NCBI GenBank assembly: GCA_024653985.1
Contig: JANLIS010000038.1
Span: 1 to 8,656 of the forward strand
Direction: 5' to 3'
DNA from: Candidatus Roizmanbacteria bacterium
GTDB lineage: Bacteria; Patescibacteriota; Microgenomatia; UBA1406; GWC2-37-13
Length of the DNA: 8,656 nucleotides
Numbering within the stretch: the stretch's first letter is position 1; each line of letters begins with the position of its first letter. Shown piece by piece: positions 6,238-8,656 of the stretch. The position numbers were made by a program, and so were the translations under genes. A model generated the notes under the pieces. It made no database searches, was not told where the DNA came from, and saw only the letters and a list, made by a program, of their open reading frames with translations.

Positions 6238-7380
6238 TTACTTTTTTTTCCAAATGACTTTATTATAAAGTATATAAGAATAGGGAATGATGATAAAGGC
6301 GATGATAAGAACCTTATAAACGATCCATGATCCGATATTATAAACCCCAAAAAGATTAATAGTTCTGTCTCCGATAAATCTCAAAGCCAGACTAAGTCCG
6401 ACCCCTTGGATAATGATTGATCCGGAAGAAACAAAATTAAAGGTAATAAACTTTGTCAAAAAAGCAAAAAAGCCTCCGGCAATTTTTTTATCCTTAAAGC
6501 TCCAAAAGTTGTTCAGCATAAAATTGACGCAAATGGCCATTTCAGCACTAAACATATTGGCCAATGCCTTGGTCACGTGAAACTCATTTATAAACAGATA
6601 GGCAAATGAGAAATCAACGGCAAAACCGATAAAACCGACGATTATAAATTTGATAAAAGATGAATGAGTGAAAATATATGCCAATATTTGCAGTATGTAT
6701 TGGGAGACAAAGATTTTAGATTTTCCATATTTCCTGTCAATGAAGTTATTTGGTATCTCTGCCAATTTTGCATCATTTTTTATAGCGTAATCAAGCATAG
6801 CAATTTGGAAAACATATCCTGAATAATTTTTTATATGATCAAGGGCATCTTTGATCAGCCAGATCTTTATTGCCCGGTAGCCATTTGTCCATTCATGGAT
6901 ATTTAATTTCATAAAACCCAAACGAATGGTTAAATTAGCAAACACCGACAGCAATTTTCTGTGAATTCCCCAATCTTTGGGAATCGAGCCACCTTTTATG
7001 TATCTTGCACCGACGACAAAATCAGCACCTTTGGCGATTTTATCTAAATATGATGGAATATCATTGGGATTATGTGAAAAATCCGCATCCATTTGGATAA
7101 TTACAAATGGTTGAATATGTTCAATGGCATATACGAATGCCTGATGATAGGCCTTACCCAATCCCTCTTTTTTTGTTTCAAGTAAGTATATTTCTTTAGA
7201 ATGTTTTTTTCGAAGCTCTTTGACGATCTTTGCGGTATCATCTGTTGACAAACTATCGTTAACCAAAACATCGACCTCCCAATTGGAAAGCTTTTTATTT
7301 TGTTCCAAGATATCTTCAATAAGTTTTTTGATCGTTCCAGCTTCATTAAAGGTTGGCAAGACGACAAGAGCTTTTTTCAT
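6238..7380 (-). CDS. GT2 glycosyltransferase (polyprenol-phosphate type) fused to GtrA domain
   Basis: A 380-residue fusion. Residues 1-235 are a GT-A fold of the dolichol/polyprenol-phosphate mannosyltransferase type: LPTFNEAGTI (8-17), the metal-binding DAD at 98-100 (QMDADFSHNP), TNGYRA (165-170) and YGKSK (218-222). Such enzymes transfer a sugar from a nucleotide donor to a membrane polyprenyl phosphate. Residues about 241-375 form a GtrA-like domain with about four membrane helices and NFWSFKDKK (291-299). GtrA proteins are thought to help lipid-linked sugars cross the membrane. The usual V-D-D strand-2 motif reads VNDS (40-43), losing one Asp. The sugar cannot be read from sequence. It follows the UDP-xylose gene after a 143-nt gap holding a repeat. 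No Shine-Dalgarno sequence is seen. Confidence 0.9.
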   Translation of the reverse strand: MKKALVVLPTFNEAGTIKKLIEDILEQNKKLSNWEVDVLVNDSLSTDDTAKIVKELRKKHSKEIYLLETKKEGLGKAYHQAFVYAIEHIQPFVIIQMDADFSHNPNDIPSYLDKIAKGADFVVGARYIKGGSIPKDWGIHRKLLSVFANLTIRLGFMKLNIHEWTNGYRAIKIWLIKDALDHIKNYSGYVFQIAMLDYAIKNDAKLAEIPNNFIDRKYGKSKIFVSQYILQILAYIFTHSSFIKFIIVGFIGFAVDFSFAYLFINEFHVTKALANMFSAEMAICVNFMLNNFWSFKDKKIAGGFFAFLTKFITFNFVSSGSIIIQGVGLSLALRFIGDRTINLFGVYNIGSWIVYKVLIIAFIIIPYSYILYNKVIWKKK

Positions 7381-7416
7381 GATAAATATAATTTAATTAT
7401 TCTTATAAAATCTTAT

Positions 7417-7511
7417 GTCATTCCCGCGAAGGCGGGAATCCAGACTAAAATCACCTTATTTGTTTTTAATAATGTAATTATAGACTGGATCCCCTCCTAC
7501 GAGGGGATGAC
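7417..7511. repeat. Paired palindromic repeats in inverted orientation (REP/BIME-like)
   Basis: Two 31-bp arms, 7417-7447 and 7481-7511, are imperfect inverted copies around an AT-rich core of 33 bp. Each arm folds alone into an 8-bp stem with a 4-nt loop: ATTCCCGC-GAAG-GCGGGAAT (7420-7439) and ATCCCCTC-CTAC-GAGGGGAT (7489-7508). Of the six differences between arms, four form two compensating pairs that keep both stems intact. The GTCATTCCCGC...GCGGGAATCC type is a dispersed repeat I recognise from many bacterial genomes. No transposase is nearby. It starts 12 nt after the end of the uxs-like gene. Confidence 0.8.
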
Positions 7512-7523
7512 GGTGTTAATACA

Positions 7524-8486
7524 CTATTGCTGTGACTCTAGAAATTTAAAATATTCAATAGTCTTTAATAAACCTTCTTCTAAATCAATCTTCGGTTTCC
7601 AATTTAACAACCTTTTTGCCTTTGTAATATCAGGGCAGCGTTTTTTCGGATCATCGGCCCCAATAGCCTTAAAAGTAATTTCTGATTTGGATCGGCTCAA
7701 TTTTTTTATTATATCAGCAATTTCCAGGATAGTCTTTTCATTAGGATTGCCGATATTAATAATTTCACCAGCTTGATCTTTAGTAGTTGCGAACATATAA
7801 AGTCCCTCAACCATATCAGAGACATAGCATAAAGAACGGGTTTGGGATCCATCTCCATATACGGTGAGAGGTTGATCATTAATAGCTTGATTGACAAAAT
7901 TTGAAACAACCCGTCCGTCATCTTTTTTCATATACGGACCATATGTATTAAAGATCCTGGCGATCCTAATATCTTTTTTATATTTTCTAAAATAAGCCAT
8001 CATTAAAGATTCTGCAAATCTTTTGCCTTCATCGTAACATGAGCGGAGTCCGACAGGATTAACATTCCCAAAATAATCTTCTTTTTGTGGGTGTGCTAAT
8101 GGGTCACCATAAACTTCGGAAGTAGAAGAGAAAACGAGTGTTCCACTATTGCTTTTTATAAAAAAATCCAATACGTTCATTAATCCGACACTATTTGTTT
8201 TTAATATTTCAATTGATAGGCCAATAAAATCTTTTGGTGAGGCAGGGGAGGCCAGGTCGTATATAAGATCAAATGGTTCTAAAGTTGAAAAATCAAATTT
8301 AATAATATCGGCTTCTATTATTTTTAAATTATTTTTATTTAAATCCTGAGCGAAGTTGAAGGACAAATTTTTTTTACTTCCTGTAATGAAATTATCAACG
8401 ACAGTTACTTGGTCATTTTTTGAAAGATGAAATTTGGTTAAATGAGAACCAATAAACCCGGCACCACCTGTTATTAGTATTTTCAT
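7524..8486 (-). CDS. uxs: UDP-glucuronate decarboxylase-like SDR epimerase (UDP-xylose synthase)
   Basis: A 320-residue extended short-chain dehydrogenase. The NAD-binding glycine motif GGAGFIGSH is at residues 7-15 and DNFITG at 31-36. LASPASP at 78-84 is characteristic of UDP-glucuronate decarboxylases. The active site shows TSEVYGDP (122-129, with Glu124) and YDEGK (151-155, Tyr and Lys of the YxxxK pair). RIFNTYGPYM, DDGRVVSNF and TRSLCYV complete the family pattern. Known members oxidise UDP-glucuronate at C4, decarboxylate it and reduce it to UDP-xylose in the cytoplasm. The ugd gene directly upstream would supply UDP-glucuronate, which supports this call. A related epimerase is the main alternative. 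Residues 42-48 (SFNFAQD) are encoded by a palindromic repeat. No Shine-Dalgarno sequence is seen. Confidence 0.88.
   Translation of the reverse strand: MKILITGGAGFIGSHLTKFHLSKNDQVTVVDNFITGSKKNLSFNFAQDLNKNNLKIIEADIIKFDFSTLEPFDLIYDLASPASPKDFIGLSIEILKTNSVGLMNVLDFFIKSNSGTLVFSSTSEVYGDPLAHPQKEDYFGNVNPVGLRSCYDEGKRFAESLMMAYFRKYKKDIRIARIFNTYGPYMKKDDGRVVSNFVNQAINDQPLTVYGDGSQTRSLCYVSDMVEGLYMFATTKDQAGEIINIGNPNEKTILEIADIIKKLSRSKSEITFKAIGADDPKKRCPDITKAKRLLNWKPKIDLEEGLLKTIEYFKFLESQQ
8343..8364. repeat. Dispersed palindromic repeat embedded in the uxs-like frame
   Basis: On the minus strand this reads GTCCTTCAACTTCGCTCAGG followed by AT, closely matching a dispersed palindrome found in many bacterial genomes (recalled form GTCCTTCGACTTCGCTCAGG plus AC). 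The ends pair as GTCCT/AGGAT with one G-T pair. It encodes SFNFAQD in frame, in the loop after the second beta strand of the Rossmann fold, where homologues vary. Identification of the repeat family is from memory. Confidence 0.6.
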
Positions 8487-8493
8487 AAAAAGT

Positions 8494-8540
8494 AAAAGCT
8501 CGATACCAATATTTTTTCAAAAATTGGTATTTTCGCTTTT
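8494..8540 (-). terminator. Stem-loop between ugd and the uxs-like gene, possible weak terminator
   Basis: AAAAGC (8494-8499) and GCTTTT (8535-8540) form an outer stem. After a small internal loop, ATACCAAT (8503-8510) pairs with ATTGGTAT (8523-8530). The stem continues through one bulged A into five further A-T pairs. The outer arm overlaps the first base of the ugd stop codon. On the minus strand CTTTTACTTTT follows, a broken T-tract, so partial termination or mRNA processing is plausible. The structure is seen and the role inferred. Confidence 0.45.
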
Positions 8541-8656
8541 TATGTCCTACCTACAGAATAATATTTAAAACCTAACTTCTTAAGATCTGACGGATCGTAA
8601 ATATTTCTTCCATCAAAAATTGTCGGATTTTTCATGAGTTTTTTTACTTTGTTAAG
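8540..8656 (-). CDS. ugd: UDP-glucose 6-dehydrogenase, last 38 codons (runs off right edge)
   Basis: This enzyme oxidises UDP-glucose twice with NAD+ to UDP-glucuronate. Only the C-terminal tail is in the window. It is recognisable by LMKNPTIFDGRNIYDP and then LKKLGFKYYSVGRT before TAA, the standard ending of bacterial UDP-glucose/GDP-mannose dehydrogenase family members, in which FDGRN-YDP belongs to the C-terminal UDP-binding domain. The spacing and order place it directly upstream of the uxs-like decarboxylase (53 nt between frames), matching the route to UDP-xylose. Within the family, the YYSVGR ending fits UDP-glucose dehydrogenase best, but with so few residues another sugar specificity cannot be excluded. 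Confidence 0.85.
   Translation of the reverse strand, partial: LNKVKKLMKNPTIFDGRNIYDPSDLKKLGFKYYSVGRT

Noticed and set aside
7101..7367. Minus-strand frame inside the GT2 gene, and a second one at 7709-7921 inside the uxs-like gene
   Set aside because: These are out-of-frame shadows of conserved proteins, with no domains.
7417..7511. CRISPR repeat-spacer array
   Set aside because: There are only two copies, in inverted orientation and self-palindromic, with no regular spacers and no cas genes.
7300..7776. Plus-strand frame of 158 codons containing VIPAKAGIQ
   Set aside because: It overlaps two well-supported genes antisense. The VIPAKAGIQ stretch is just the translation of the palindromic repeat at 7417-7447.

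Overview
This AT-rich, gene-dense window most resembles a member of the Candidate Phyla Radiation (Patescibacteria), and within it a Microgenomates-like lineage. The placement rests on protein character recalled from families, not on a search. The pointers are a small membrane-anchored PEGA-PEGA-SH3 protein, a glycosyltransferase fused to a GtrA membrane domain, a divergent arginyl-tRNA synthetase, and no Shine-Dalgarno sequence before any of the seven visible starts. One gene ends in TGA, so UGA is probably not recoded.

Left half (1-5182, minus strand): an arginine block, transcribed right to left as argH, argG, argF, argS. ArgF makes citrulline from ornithine and carbamoyl phosphate, ArgG makes argininosuccinate, ArgH releases arginine and fumarate, and ArgS loads arginine onto tRNA. 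argS runs off the left edge after 447 codons. No genes for making ornithine or carbamoyl phosphate are in view. Upstream of argH lies a possible attenuation leader: a TATAAT -10 box, a 24-codon frame with adjacent Arg-Arg codons (AGG CGA), a 10-bp hairpin beginning inside the second Arg codon, and a strong intrinsic terminator (GC stem plus T6) 32 nt before the argH start.

Middle (5221-6237): a plus-strand gene for the membrane-anchored PEGA/SH3 protein, divergent from the arg block. It faces the next gene across a 123-bp AT-rich spacer that contains a long inverted repeat.

Right half (6238-8656, minus strand): a sugar-nucleotide and envelope group, transcribed as ugd (only its last 38 codons are present), a UDP-glucuronate decarboxylase-like gene, then a GT2-GtrA glycosyltransferase. 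Ugd and the decarboxylase together would turn UDP-glucose into UDP-glucuronate and UDP-xylose. The glycosyltransferase probably moves a sugar onto a lipid carrier for surface glycans.

The window is rich in palindromes. There is a pair of hairpins with compensated differences at 7417-7511, a palindromic repeat inside the decarboxylase frame at 8343-8364, a perfect 18-bp-arm inverted repeat inside argH at 4597-4634, and stem-loops between argG and argF and between ugd and the decarboxylase. I saw no tRNA, rRNA, CRISPR array, transposase or phage gene.
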